Source: WLWS01 sp965243105
GTDB lineage: Bacteria; Pseudomonadota; Gammaproteobacteria; Eutrophobiales; Eutrophobiaceae
Reading direction: 5' to 3'
NCBI GenBank assembly: GCA_965243105.1
Contig: CBDEUC010000002.1
Coordinates: forward strand, 248,001 to 312,000
Length of the DNA stretch: 64,000 nucleotides
A program made the position numbers and the translations under genes. Of the stretch, positions 9,517 to 18,210 are shown one piece after another. The notes below the pieces were generated by a model, which was not told where the DNA came from, did no database searches, and saw only the letters and a list, made by a program, of their open reading frames with translations. The stretch's first letter is position 1; every line of letters starts with the position of its first letter.

Positions 9517-10074
9517 TCAAAGTCTAATGATGGCCGATTCGGTCACGATAATATCAATTTTCACATCATATTCTTCAACAGGCAGTTCCTCGCAAATCTG
9601 GACATCAAAGGCGAGGGCAATTTTCACACCGGCTAGGTGGTTCGCAAACCAGCGGTCGTAATAGCCCCTGCCATAACCTATACGATGGCCCTGGGGAGTG
9701 AACCCAAGACCCGGCGTCAACGTTATATCCACTGATTTAACCTCTGTGGCACCCGGGGCCGGGCTGAGTATGCCGAGACTGTCTTTTTCAAGTGATTTCC
9801 AGTCCTTAAACTCTCTTGCAACCATCTGATTTTTATCGATTATTGATGGCACAGCGATTTTCCTGTCGTCTTTAATCAAGCTGTCTATCAATGAATGGGT
9901 TTCCACTTCTGAACCATAGGATATGAAGCAGAAAACAGAGGTGCTCTCTTCCAGTTCCGGCAGTGACTGGAGATGTTTAAAAATTTCTCGGCTCTTCTGA
10001 GCACGTTCCTGGCTGGACAAGGCTCCTCGGCGAGCTTTCAGTTTTTCCCGGTATTGCGATTTAATGGAAGTCAT
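9517..10074 (-). CDS. 5-formyltetrahydrofolate cyclo-ligase
   Basis: A 185-residue enzyme that converts 5-formyl-THF to 5,10-methenyl-THF using ATP. The N-terminal basic region (RGALSSQERAQKS) and the C-terminal signature GHRIGYGRGYYDRW near residues 125-140 are diagnostic of the MTHFS/YgfA family. In many Gammaproteobacteria this gene lies just downstream of 6S RNA, but I could not recognise a 6S RNA in the 260 bases upstream. It serves folate C1 metabolism rather than the methanopterin pathway encoded further right. Confidence 0.92.
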   Translation of the reverse strand: MTSIKSQYREKLKARRGALSSQERAQKSREIFKHLQSLPELEESTSVFCFISYGSEVETHSLIDSLIKDDRKIAVPSIIDKNQMVAREFKDWKSLEKDSLGILSPAPGATEVKSVDITLTPGLGFTPQGHRIGYGRGYYDRWFANHLAGVKIALAFDVQICEELPVEEYDVKIDIIVTESAIIRL

Positions 10075-10337
10075 GAAAATATAAAAATTATATAAAACAA
10101 TTAGTTAAGATTATATTCTTACAAAAGGTGTAAATAATGAAAGGAAAAGTGTAGCGCAATTGTTCCGGGGGTTTCGCACCCCGTTTTTGGCCCGTAGACC
10201 GTGTTGACACATTTTTTAGCTGTAAAACACGTCTAAGCAACTGTTTGCACTTTCTTTTTCCAGGATATCCCTTACAATACCGCTCTTTTTTACGGGGCGC
10301 TGGCAGAACAGCGGCCAACAACCGGGAACATAATTTA
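10075..10337. other. Divergent intergenic region with terminator-like hairpin
   Basis: This stretch separates the cyclo-ligase gene (minus) from rpsP (plus). A GC hairpin at 10166-10183 (CGGGG, loop, CCCCG) is followed by TTTTT on the plus strand and looks like an intrinsic terminator or attenuator. It has no obvious plus-strand gene feeding into it. TACAAT at 10273-10278 is a candidate -10 for rpsP, but no convincing -35 lies at the right distance. No 6S RNA pattern was found. Confidence 0.4.
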
Positions 10338-10589
10338 ATGGTAACAATTCGATTATCGCGTAAAGGGGCCAAGAAAAGGCCTTTTTATCATATCGTGGTC
10401 ACCGACTCGCGAAACAAGCGCGATGGTCGGTACATCGAGAAAGTAGGGTTTTTTAATCCCATAGCTTCAGGCCAGGAAGAGGAACTTCGCATTGACCAGG
10501 AGCGGGTAGACTACTGGATTTCGCAAGGTGCCAAAACCTCCGAAAGAGTCGCGGCATTACTTAAGTCACGTGAAGTCGCGGCTGCCTGA
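10338..10589 (+). CDS. rpsP: 30S ribosomal protein S16
   Basis: An 83-residue small-subunit ribosomal protein. The N-terminus MVTIRLSRKGAKKRPFYH is the hallmark of S16 and fixes the start at the ATG at 10338; the open frame upstream is not coding. The gene opens the conserved rpsP-rimM-trmD-rplS operon for ribosome assembly and tRNA modification. rimM follows after 51 bases. Confidence 0.98.
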   Translation: MVTIRLSRKGAKKRPFYHIVVTDSRNKRDGRYIEKVGFFNPIASGQEEELRIDQERVDYWISQGAKTSERVAALLKSREVAAA

Positions 10590-10640
10590 TTACACAACGG
10601 TAGCATTTTTAACTGAAAGCGGCCTGACTAGCCGGTTCCC

Positions 10641-11156
10641 ATGGGTGACGAAGTGAAACACGTCGTCATGGGGCGAGTAAATGGAGTTTTCGGAGTTCGT
10701 GGCTGGTTAAAAATATTTTCATATAGCAGTCCCAGGGAAAATATTTTTTCTTACAAACCGCTTTGTTTCGAAACCCGGGACGGCACCTGGGATGAAGGCA
10801 GGATAGTCGACTGGAAAAAACAGGGTAAAGGCCTTGTTGCCCAGTTTGAGGGGATAGAAGATCGAACTGAGGCCCTGTCTTACGTAGGTTTAAACATCGG
10901 CGTGACAAGAGAAAGTCTTCCACCATTGCCCGACGGTGAGTACTACTGGTGTGATTTGCTCGGTCTTGACGTGTTCGATGAAGACAGCAATGAGCTGGGC
11001 AGAATTATTGAAGTCAGGGAAACAGGAGCCAATGATGTTCTAGTTGTCGAAGGAAGCGAGAAACACCTGATACCCTTTTTGAAAGGGAATGTCGTCAAGC
11101 ATGTCGACATTGGTGGCGGGAAAATGGTAGTTGACTGGACCGGCGATTATATCTAG
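10641..11156 (+). CDS. rimM: Ribosome maturation factor RimM
   Basis: A 171-residue factor needed for late maturation of the 30S head domain, where it binds S19. The N-terminal RimM domain begins VVMGRVNGVFGVRGWLKI; the C-terminal PRC-barrel part contains EYYWCDLLGLDV near residue 100. Its stop is directly followed by the trmD start, so the two are co-translated in the ribosomal operon. Confidence 0.96.
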   Translation: MGDEVKHVVMGRVNGVFGVRGWLKIFSYSSPRENIFSYKPLCFETRDGTWDEGRIVDWKKQGKGLVAQFEGIEDRTEALSYVGLNIGVTRESLPPLPDGEYYWCDLLGLDVFDEDSNELGRIIEVRETGANDVLVVEGSEKHLIPFLKGNVVKHVDIGGGKMVVDWTGDYI

Positions 11157-11906
11157 ATGCTGAAAGTAGCTGTAGTTACGATATTTCCGGATATGTTTTC
11201 TGCAGTCACAGGCTTCGGTGTCGTGGGCAGGGCAGCTGACCAGGGATTGCTGGATTTGGCCCTGTTTAACCCGAGGGACTACACCAGGGATACGCATCGC
11301 ACCGTCGATGATCGACCCTATGGTGGTGGCCCCGGAATGGTGATGCTTTACGAACCCCTGGCGGCCGCTATTGACGAAGCGAAAAATGGCAGGCCGTTGG
11401 CGAAAGTAGTTTACCTGTCCCCACAGGGTCGAAAGATCACACAGGAAGATCTAAATGTGGGCCAGGATGACAGGGAAGTAGTGCTGGTTTGTGGCCGCTA
11501 TGAAGGTGTAGATGAACGGCTGATTCAATCACGTATTGATGAGGAATGGTCACTGGGTGACTTTGTGCTCAGCGGTGGGGAACTGCCGGCAATGGTAGTG
11601 ATAGATGCCATGTGCAGGACAGTTCCAGGCGTGCTTGGACATGAAGATTCGGCGGATCAGGATTCGTTTAGTGAAGGATTGCTTGATTATCCGCACTATA
11701 CCCGGCCGGATGAAATAGATGGAAAGAAGGTGCCCGGGGTCTTGCTCGGTGGCAACCACGAAAAAGTTAAAGAGTGGCGAATGATGCAAGCGTTGGGTCG
11801 CACACTGGACAGGCGACCGGATTTGTTAGAAAAGCTGGAATTGGATGAAAATCAGAAACGTTTACTCGATGAGTACAGAAACGGGGCTGAACAAAAAGCG
11901 GATTAA
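11157..11906 (+). CDS. trmD: tRNA (guanine-37-N1)-methyltransferase
   Basis: TrmD methylates G37 next to the anticodon of tRNAs reading CNN codons, using SAM bound in a trefoil knot. The 249-residue protein shows the typical PYGGGPGMVM block near residue 57, VCGRYEGVDERLI near 110 and GDFVLSGGELPA near 133. It starts on the base after the rimM stop and lies 24 bases before rplS. Confidence 0.97.
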   Translation: MLKVAVVTIFPDMFSAVTGFGVVGRAADQGLLDLALFNPRDYTRDTHRTVDDRPYGGGPGMVMLYEPLAAAIDEAKNGRPLAKVVYLSPQGRKITQEDLNVGQDDREVVLVCGRYEGVDERLIQSRIDEEWSLGDFVLSGGELPAMVVIDAMCRTVPGVLGHEDSADQDSFSEGLLDYPHYTRPDEIDGKKVPGVLLGGNHEKVKEWRMMQALGRTLDRRPDLLEKLELDENQKRLLDEYRNGAEQKAD

Positions 11907-11930
11907 TTGAGATATTTTTTGGAGTCAGAC

Positions 11931-12290
11931 ATGAGTAACATAATTGAACAACTTGAAGCGGAACAAATGAACAAGGAAATCCCGGAATTTGGTCCCGGTG
12001 ATACCGTGACGGTTCAGGTTAAAGTCAAGGACGGCGAGAGAGAGCGATTGCAGGCATTTGAAGGGGTCGTGATCGCCAAGCGCAATCGTGGATTGAATTC
12101 CTCTTTCACGGTGAGAAAAATTTCTTATGGTGAAGGCGTGGAGCGTGTTTTCCAGACATACAGCCCGATTGTTGCGGAGATAAAAGTCAAGCGTCGTGGT
12201 GATGTACGCCAGGCCAAGCTTTATCACATGCGTGAACTGCGAGGAAAAGCAGCAAGGATCAAGGAAAAACTCAATACCTCTTCAAAGTAG
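11931..12290 (+). CDS. rplS: 50S ribosomal protein L19
   Basis: A 119-residue large-subunit protein at the 30S-50S interface. The start at the ATG at 11931 is supported by a GGAGTC Shine-Dalgarno and by the normal L19 N-terminus MSNIIEQLE; an upstream in-frame ATG at 11907 would add eight atypical residues. The core GDTVTVQVKVKDGERERLQAFEG and the RVFQTYSP motif are conserved. Last gene of the rpsP operon. Confidence 0.97.
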   Translation: MSNIIEQLEAEQMNKEIPEFGPGDTVTVQVKVKDGERERLQAFEGVVIAKRNRGLNSSFTVRKISYGEGVERVFQTYSPIVAEIKVKRRGDVRQAKLYHMRELRGKAARIKEKLNTSSK

Positions 12291-12309
12291 TAGTCACTAT
12301 AACAACAGA

Positions 12310-12354
12310 ACTCACCTGGGCAGGGTGAGTATTGAGGAAACATTCTCACCCTGC
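12310..12354 (+). terminator. Two mutually exclusive hairpins after rplS
   Basis: ACTCACC (12310-12316) pairs with GGTGAGT (12324-12330). The second arm is part of GCAGGGTGAG (12320-12329), which pairs perfectly with CTCACCCTGC (12345-12354) across a 15-base loop. Both hairpins cannot form at once. No long T-tract follows, so this may be a 3'-end stabilising structure or a weak terminator rather than a classic intrinsic terminator. Confidence 0.5.
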
Positions 12355-12430
12355 ATCCCGATTTATACTCGTTCCAGATTGTCCTAGAATAGCGGCATGA
12401 CATCGTCGTTCATCGTGCCAACCAGAAACC

Positions 12431-13327
12431 GTGGCTAACGAGGCCGTTAGCGTAGCGATAATTGACCGCTTCCTTGATGCGCTGTGGATGGAACGTGGCC
12501 TCAGCCAAAATACCCTGCAAGCTTATCGCAGCGATCTTTATGCTTTTTCAAAATGGTTGTCGGCTAACTCCCGCAGGATAGAAGAGGCTCGCAATAGTGA
12601 TGTTTTACAATACCTGGCTGTGCAGGGGACCCGCTCGGCCCGGACCTCTGCAAGACGTCTTTCCAGTCTCAGAAGATTCTATGAATACCTTTTGCGTGAA
12701 GGTGAAATCTCTTCCGATCCGGTTGTAGATATAGAATCTCCAAGAATTGGAAGGCCGTTACCGAAGTCTTTGACAGAAGAAGAAGTGGAGTTGTTGATCG
12801 CAGCTCCTGATACAAAAACGGTGAGGGGGACTCGAGACCGTGCAATGCTGGAAGTGCTTTATGCAACCGGGTTACGTGTATCAGAACTTGTTTCGCTAAA
12901 AATCACCCAGCTAAACCTGAGGCAAGGCGTGATTCGAGTATTTGGCAAGGGGAACAAGGAAAGGTTGGTACCCCTGGGAGAAGAAGCCGTGGCGTGGCTC
13001 GAGGCATTTTTACAGGATGGTCGAAAAACCCTGTTGAAGCAGGGAAACAGCGATGTTGTTTTTCCAAGTAACCGTGGGCGGCAGATGACGCGGCAAACCT
13101 TCTGGTATGCCATAAAGAATTACTCTCTCAAGGCTGGGATCAAAAAGGAACTGTCTCCGCACGTTCTTAGACACGCCTTTGCGACACACCTGCTAAACAA
13201 TGGCGCGGATCTGAGGGTTGTACAAATGTTACTGGGCCACAGCGATATTTCGACGACCCAGATATATACACATATCGCCAGGGAAAGATTAAAAGAATTG
13301 CATAGTGAACATCACCCGCGCGGATAG
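12431..13327 (+). CDS. xerD: Site-specific tyrosine recombinase XerD
   Basis: A 298-residue tyrosine recombinase that with XerC resolves chromosome dimers at dif. The N-terminal SAM-like core-binding domain contains LSQNTLQAYRSDL. The catalytic domain shows ATGLRVSELVSL (first Arg), the HVLRHAFATHLL box (His-x-x-Arg) and LLGHSDISTTQIYTH with the nucleophilic Tyr near residue 282. Similarity to XerD is inferred from overall pattern and length. Its place before dsbC is common in this class; here a minus-strand ATPase gene lies between them. The start is a GTG at 12431; no in-frame ATG lies just upstream. Confidence 0.92.
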   Translation: MANEAVSVAIIDRFLDALWMERGLSQNTLQAYRSDLYAFSKWLSANSRRIEEARNSDVLQYLAVQGTRSARTSARRLSSLRRFYEYLLREGEISSDPVVDIESPRIGRPLPKSLTEEEVELLIAAPDTKTVRGTRDRAMLEVLYATGLRVSELVSLKITQLNLRQGVIRVFGKGNKERLVPLGEEAVAWLEAFLQDGRKTLLKQGNSDVVFPSNRGRQMTRQTFWYAIKNYSLKAGIKKELSPHVLRHAFATHLLNNGADLRVVQMLLGHSDISTTQIYTHIARERLKELHSEHHPRG

Positions 13328-13336
13328 GCCCTGTGG

Positions 13337-15121
13337 CTAGTGACTTTCAGGAGGCAACACTGAATATATTTCTTCCAGGGTAGTTAGGCCATCGGCAATT
13401 TTTTGGGCCGCGCTGATAGTTAAACTTCTCATTCCCTGCTGTAATGCTATTTTCCTGTATTGATCCAGATCCGTAGTGCTGTTGATGACCTGGCGCATGG
13501 CTGAATCAATGGTCAATGCTTCGTAAATACCAATTCGACCGAGATACCCGGTATGCCTGCATTCATCGCAGCCAACAGCCTTAAAGGTATTTTGAGGGAG
13601 CTTAATCCGGGCCGGACTAACAAACTTTTTCCAGGCGCTCTCATCTATCCTGTCCTCGCTTTTACAATGTGGGCAAAGAACGCGGACCAGGCGTTGAGCG
13701 AGAATGCCTAGCAGGGTCGCACCTACAAGATAGGGCTGTGCACCAATGTCAATCAGGCGAGAGATGGTTGCCGGCGCACTGTTGGTATGAAGGCTGGATA
13801 ATACCAGGTGTCCAGTGAGAGAGGCCTGGATAGCGATTTCCGCTGTTTCCCGGTCTCGAATTTCTCCAACCATTATGATATCCGGGTCCTGCCTTAGCAG
13901 TGTCCGCACCCCGGATGCGAAGGTGACATCAATACCGGGCTGCACCTGCATCTGGTTGAACTGGGGGTCGACTAATTCGATCGGGTCCTCGATTGTGCAA
14001 ACATTTAGCTCTGGGCGCGCCAGCTGTTTTAACGCTGAATATAGCGTCGTGGTTTTTCCTGAACCTGTTGGGCCTGTTACCAGGATGATGCCATGCGGGT
14101 TTTCAACCATGGACTCCCAGATCTGTCGATCATGTTTACTGAATCCAAGATCGGCAAAACTTTTCATCAACATCTCAGGATCAAAAATCCTGAGCACAAG
14201 TTTCTCGCCAAATGTAGTGGGCATGGTAGACAAGCGCATTTCGACCTCGTTCCCACTCGGCGTTTTTGTTTTTACCCTTCCATCCTGGGGACGTCGTTTA
14301 TCCGTGACATCCATCCTGCCCAGGGATTTAAGTCGACTTGTAATCGCCCCCATAAGCTTTATCGGAAACTCATGAACAAGATGCAAAACACCATCAATCC
14401 TGAAGCGGACCTTGCCCTTGTCACGCCTTGGTTCAAGGTGAATGTCACTTGCACGTTGTTCGAAAGCAAATTGTAGTAACCAATCTACAAGACTAACTAC
14501 GTGCCTGTCGTCGGCATCGGGTTCACCAACTTTGCCTACCTCCACAAGCTGTTCGAAATTGTGTAGTTGGCTTATGGAGGTTTCTGTACTTTCTGATTCC
14601 GCACCCAGCATAGAGCGACTTAGTCCGTAGAACTCAACCAGGTATCGATCGAGGTCCTGGGGATTAATTACTACTCTCTTAATCCTGAGCTTGGTGATGC
14701 GGGCCATTTCGCTTTCCCAGCCACTAACGTAGGGCTGGCAGGTGCCAATCGTTAATTCTTTTTCAGTTACCAGCAATGGTAGAATTTTTAGCTTGGCTGC
14801 ATATGCCTGGGAAACCACGCTGGTAATTTTTGCCACGTCCACCTTGAGTGGATCAATACGAAAATAATCCTGGGAGGAGCTGTCAGCAAGCCACCTGGTG
14901 AGTCTTTCAAGGGTTAAGGGAAATGACGGCCTCGTAATGCTTTGCCAGCCCTGGTCGGCGATAGTTACCAGGGGATGCTCAGGCTCATCCTCTGTATTTT
15001 GCAGGCGGGATTTCAGCTGCGCCGAATGCTGTTCACTGATCAATCCATCTGACTCGAGGCCATTTAAAACAAAGCCCAGTGAGAGGCTTCCGTCGCTATT
15101 GGTGTTTATGGCAGTATTCAT
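13337..15121 (-). CDS. GspE/PilB-type secretion or pilus assembly ATPase
   Basis: A cytoplasmic hexameric ATPase of the type II/IV secretion family, about 594 residues from the preferred ATG at 15121. A longer TTG start at 15193 would add an unlikely leader. It has an MshE/GspE N-terminal domain, Walker A GPTGSGKTTTLYSAL, the Asp box TIEDPIE, Walker B-like DPDIIMVGEIRDRETAEIA and the His box LSSLHTNSA. It also has a four-cysteine zinc site (CPHC ... CDEC). No other pilus or secretion genes adjoin, so the machine it powers cannot be assigned. Confidence 0.88.
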   Translation of the reverse strand: MNTAINTNSDGSLSLGFVLNGLESDGLISEQHSAQLKSRLQNTEDEPEHPLVTIADQGWQSITRPSFPLTLERLTRWLADSSSQDYFRIDPLKVDVAKITSVVSQAYAAKLKILPLLVTEKELTIGTCQPYVSGWESEMARITKLRIKRVVINPQDLDRYLVEFYGLSRSMLGAESESTETSISQLHNFEQLVEVGKVGEPDADDRHVVSLVDWLLQFAFEQRASDIHLEPRRDKGKVRFRIDGVLHLVHEFPIKLMGAITSRLKSLGRMDVTDKRRPQDGRVKTKTPSGNEVEMRLSTMPTTFGEKLVLRIFDPEMLMKSFADLGFSKHDRQIWESMVENPHGIILVTGPTGSGKTTTLYSALKQLARPELNVCTIEDPIELVDPQFNQMQVQPGIDVTFASGVRTLLRQDPDIIMVGEIRDRETAEIAIQASLTGHLVLSSLHTNSAPATISRLIDIGAQPYLVGATLLGILAQRLVRVLCPHCKSEDRIDESAWKKFVSPARIKLPQNTFKAVGCDECRHTGYLGRIGIYEALTIDSAMRQVINSTTDLDQYRKIALQQGMRSLTISAAQKIADGLTTLEEIYSVLPPESH

Positions 15122-15240
15122 ACTGGAATATTGAACAGACAAGCCGGTTTGCTGTCTGATACCATAGTTTTTATTTAATACAAAGACAATCAATTATGTC
15201 AGATATTCGACCTAAACCATTAATTGCAAAGGTAGAAAAC

Positions 15241-15954
15241 ATGCGCCTAATCCTCCTGATGATGCTCACACTGGTGTTACCTCATGCGGCCTCCGTTGCG
15301 GAGGAGTCTCCAAAACAGCGGATACGCGGAGCTATTGAAAATACGCTTCCAGATGTGGATATCACCAGCATCAAGATGTCACCGATACCAGGTGTATACG
15401 AGGTGCTGATCGGGCCTGAAATTGTCTACGCGAGCGAAGACGGCAGGTACATACTGCAGGGAGATTTGATTGATTTAAGCCAGAAACGTAATCGCAGCGA
15501 GGAACTTCGTTCGTCAATCCGCAGCGATATGCTTGGAGAAATTTCCGGTGCAGAATACATTGAGTTCTCTCCAGAAAAGCCCAAGCACACGATTTTTGTT
15601 TTTACCGACATAGATTGTGGTTATTGCAGGAGGTTGCACCAGGACATGCCAAAACTGAACCGTCTTGGTATTGCTGTAAGGTATCTCGGGTTTCCAAGAG
15701 CAGGGCTGGGATCAGAAACGCATAAACAAATGGAATCTGTGTGGTGTTCAGAAAATCGAGCAAAGGCGATGAATGAAGCCAAGCAGGGAATGAAGGTCTC
15801 GAAAAAAACATGTGAAAATCCAATTGCCAGGCATTTTGAGCTCGGGCGAAACATTGGCGTAAGAGGTACCCCGGCCATATACACGCAACGAGGAGAACAC
15901 TTGTCCGGTTACCTTCCTCCGGATAAATTAATCCAGGCGCTCAACGATCAGTAA
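15241..15954 (+). CDS. dsbC: Periplasmic thiol:disulfide interchange protein DsbC
   Basis: DsbC isomerises wrong disulfides in the periplasm. From the ATG at 15241, preceded by AAAGG, the protein has 237 residues with a clear signal peptide (MRLILLMMLTLVLPHAASVA). It then has the DsbC/DsbG dimerisation domain and a thioredoxin domain with the active site CGYC. The cis-Pro motif RGTPAIY lies near the C-terminus. An upstream in-frame ATG at 15196 would spoil the signal peptide. Stops overlap the convergent DUF3108 gene by seven bases. Confidence 0.93.
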   Translation: MRLILLMMLTLVLPHAASVAEESPKQRIRGAIENTLPDVDITSIKMSPIPGVYEVLIGPEIVYASEDGRYILQGDLIDLSQKRNRSEELRSSIRSDMLGEISGAEYIEFSPEKPKHTIFVFTDIDCGYCRRLHQDMPKLNRLGIAVRYLGFPRAGLGSETHKQMESVWCSENRAKAMNEAKQGMKVSKKTCENPIARHFELGRNIGVRGTPAIYTQRGEHLSGYLPPDKLIQALNDQ

Positions 15955-16673
15955 GCAATTCCATCGAGCGATTTGATCAGGGCTGTAGTAATACGTCCAT
16001 CTTTCTCGACGTTTTCAACTTTCACCGGCAAGAATTCAAGTTTCTTGGCGCACCACAAAGTGCTCTTGCGCCTGCTGTTTGGTTTGTGTCTTTCGAGCTT
16101 CACCGTATCAAGTTTGCCCAGTGGAGTCGTGAGTGTTTCTTCCCCAAGGATTTCAAAATTGTAATCTTTGATTTTTCCACCATCTGCAATTGTGTATCTC
16201 AAGTTTTCACGCCCATCCTGCAAGTCGTACATAATGGCAAGCTGGTAAAGCAATTTGTCCATGACATTGGGTGTCGTCGGCATTTTCCAGGACTTGCCGT
16301 TTACAGAATTCGTAATGCGGTTGTTCTCCCAGTCAAACTTGATGTTTACAAGTCTTTCCTTTTTACCGCCACTGTGAGAATAATAATAATCCCTCGGAAT
16401 CATGCGCCGGTCGCTGAGAATCCAGTTGCTGGTTTCGACAAAACGATCCTTGCGAAAAATTGAAATCAAGCCTGTTGTCCTGGTTTCTGAATGATATCGA
16501 TAGGCACCATCTTCAAGCTGTGTAAATTGCCGGGTCATCCTGGCGACTCTCGCGCCTTTCATATGAATCGTATAATCGGCCTCAAACACGCGAGGTGAGA
16601 AGCTGTCCCCGCCAAGGCTAACGCCCGGCAGAAACAACCCAAGCAAGGCTGTATACATGTAATACCTGAACAT
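15948..16673 (-). CDS. DUF3108 domain protein, exported
   Basis: A 241-residue protein with a signal peptide (first 21 residues) and a DUF3108 beta-rich fold. Recognisable blocks are FEADYTIHMKGARVARM near residue 30, the RTTGLISIFRKD block near 65, and the LGKLDTVKLERH and TLWCAKKLEFLPVK blocks near the end. The family is periplasmic or outer-membrane associated and of unknown function. It is divergent from hldE with an 85-base gap. Confidence 0.82.
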   Translation of the reverse strand: MFRYYMYTALLGLFLPGVSLGGDSFSPRVFEADYTIHMKGARVARMTRQFTQLEDGAYRYHSETRTTGLISIFRKDRFVETSNWILSDRRMIPRDYYYSHSGGKKERLVNIKFDWENNRITNSVNGKSWKMPTTPNVMDKLLYQLAIMYDLQDGRENLRYTIADGGKIKDYNFEILGEETLTTPLGKLDTVKLERHKPNSRRKSTLWCAKKLEFLPVKVENVEKDGRITTALIKSLDGIAY

Positions 16674-16758
16674 TCTAAGTACTATGACAGTAAGCCTATG
16701 TTAAAATTCACTTTTTCAGAGATACCACGGTTTACAACCAGGCCAAAATGCATTGACC

Positions 16759-18210
16759 ATGACTCACAGATTTAACGGTTCGCCAGTAGCTAAAATACTT
16801 GTCGTTGGCGACATCATACTTGATCGCTATGTACATGGGGATACTACCCGTATTTCTCCTGAAGCTCCCGTGCCGGTGGTGAAAGTGAACAGGGTGGAGG
16901 AACGTCCCGGAGGTGCGGCAAACGTTGCAATGAATATAGCCAGCCTGGGCTTACAGGTGGAATTGCTGGGGATTACCGGCAAAGACGAGTCGGCGGATAT
17001 TCTCGAAACACAGATGACCAGCAATGCCGTTGTCAGCACCCTGGTGAGGTGCGAAGGATTCCCTACCGTCACCAAGCTCCGTGTGCTCAGTCAAAACCAG
17101 CAATTATTGAGACTTGATTATGAGTCTTCACAAGCCCCGGCTGTTGCTGACGAGGTCCAGGCCCAGTACGCCAGGTTACTCACAGATGTTCAGCTGGTTG
17201 TTATTTCGGACTACGCCAAGGGCAGCCTGCAATCACTGGAATCGATGATCAAGGCCGCCAGGGAAAAAGAGATACCCGTCCTCGTGGATCCAAAGGGTTC
17301 AGACTTTTCCAGGTATCGACAGGCAACAGTGTTGACGCCAAACCTCAATGAGTTTCTCGCTGTTGTCGGCGAATGCGGTGATGAAAGCGAGTTTGATTCA
17401 AAAGCACTCGAACTCTGCAAAAACCTTGAGCTTGATGCATTGCTGGTAACTCGTGGTCGTGATGGCATGACTCTATATACGGCTGAAAAAGGGAAATTGC
17501 TTCATCAACCCGCTCTTGCGCATGAAGTGTTTGATGTAACAGGAGCAGGGGATAGTGTAATTGGTGTGCTTGCAGCATCGCTTGTTTCATCTCATAGCCT
17601 GGAAGAAGCAGTGATATTTGCCAATACTGCTGCGGGGCTAGTTGTGGAAAAACTTGGTGCAGCCAGCGTGTCCGTGGACGAATTGAATAGCGCACTCGCG
17701 AACAGGATTAGCAAGACAGGTACAAGCGGGGTTTATCCTGCATCAGAGCTTGTGGATATTGTTCAGTCTGAAAAAGACAAGGGGGCAACTATTGTCATGA
17801 CCAACGGTTGTTTTGATGTGCTTCATGCTGGGCACGTGGACTACCTGGAAAAGGCAAGGCAACACGGTGATTACCTGGTTGTAGCAGTGAACAACGATGC
17901 CTCCGTTGAACGATTAAAAGGGAAAGGGCGGCCAGTCAATACGCTGGGTCACCGGATGAAAGTGCTGTCCGCGCTCGCTTCAACAGACTGGATATGCAGC
18001 TTTGCTGAGGATACCCCGGAGGCCTTGATCCACGAGATATGTCCTGACGTACTGGTGAAGGGTGCGGATTATGAAGAGCATGAAATCGTGGGTGCTGACT
18101 TTGTTAAAACCCGGGGTGGAAGGGTAGAACGTATAGCTATTGAGATAGACACATCAAGCAGCGAGATAATAAACAGTATCAATCTTTCAAAAATGGACTC
18201 GGAAAAATGA
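16759..18210 (+). CDS. hldE: Bifunctional heptose-7-phosphate kinase / heptose-1-phosphate adenylyltransferase
   Basis: HldE makes ADP-D-glycero-D-manno-heptose for the LPS inner core. The N-terminal ribokinase-type domain (about 1-320) has GGAANVAMNIASLG and the DVTGAGDSVIG anion hole. The C-terminal nucleotidyltransferase domain (about 345-483) has TNGCFDVLHAGHVDYL with the HxGH-like motif. A TTG two codons upstream could also start translation; the ATG at 16759 is preferred. The 3' end overlaps hldD by ATGA, so kinase/transferase and epimerase are made together. Confidence 0.96.
   Translation: MTHRFNGSPVAKILVVGDIILDRYVHGDTTRISPEAPVPVVKVNRVEERPGGAANVAMNIASLGLQVELLGITGKDESADILETQMTSNAVVSTLVRCEGFPTVTKLRVLSQNQQLLRLDYESSQAPAVADEVQAQYARLLTDVQLVVISDYAKGSLQSLESMIKAAREKEIPVLVDPKGSDFSRYRQATVLTPNLNEFLAVVGECGDESEFDSKALELCKNLELDALLVTRGRDGMTLYTAEKGKLLHQPALAHEVFDVTGAGDSVIGVLAASLVSSHSLEEAVIFANTAAGLVVEKLGAASVSVDELNSALANRISKTGTSGVYPASELVDIVQSEKDKGATIVMTNGCFDVLHAGHVDYLEKARQHGDYLVVAVNNDASVERLKGKGRPVNTLGHRMKVLSALASTDWICSFAEDTPEALIHEICPDVLVKGADYEEHEIVGADFVKTRGGRVERIAIEIDTSSSEIINSINLSKMDSEK

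Noticed and set aside
10075..10337. Possible 6S RNA upstream of the cyclo-ligase gene
   Set aside because: The gene order would suit ssrS, but I could find neither the long closing stem nor the central bubble sequence pattern.
13815..14375. Plus-strand open frame of 186 codons
   Set aside because: Antisense to the GspE/PilB-type ATPase; Ser/Arg-rich translation with no recognisable domain.
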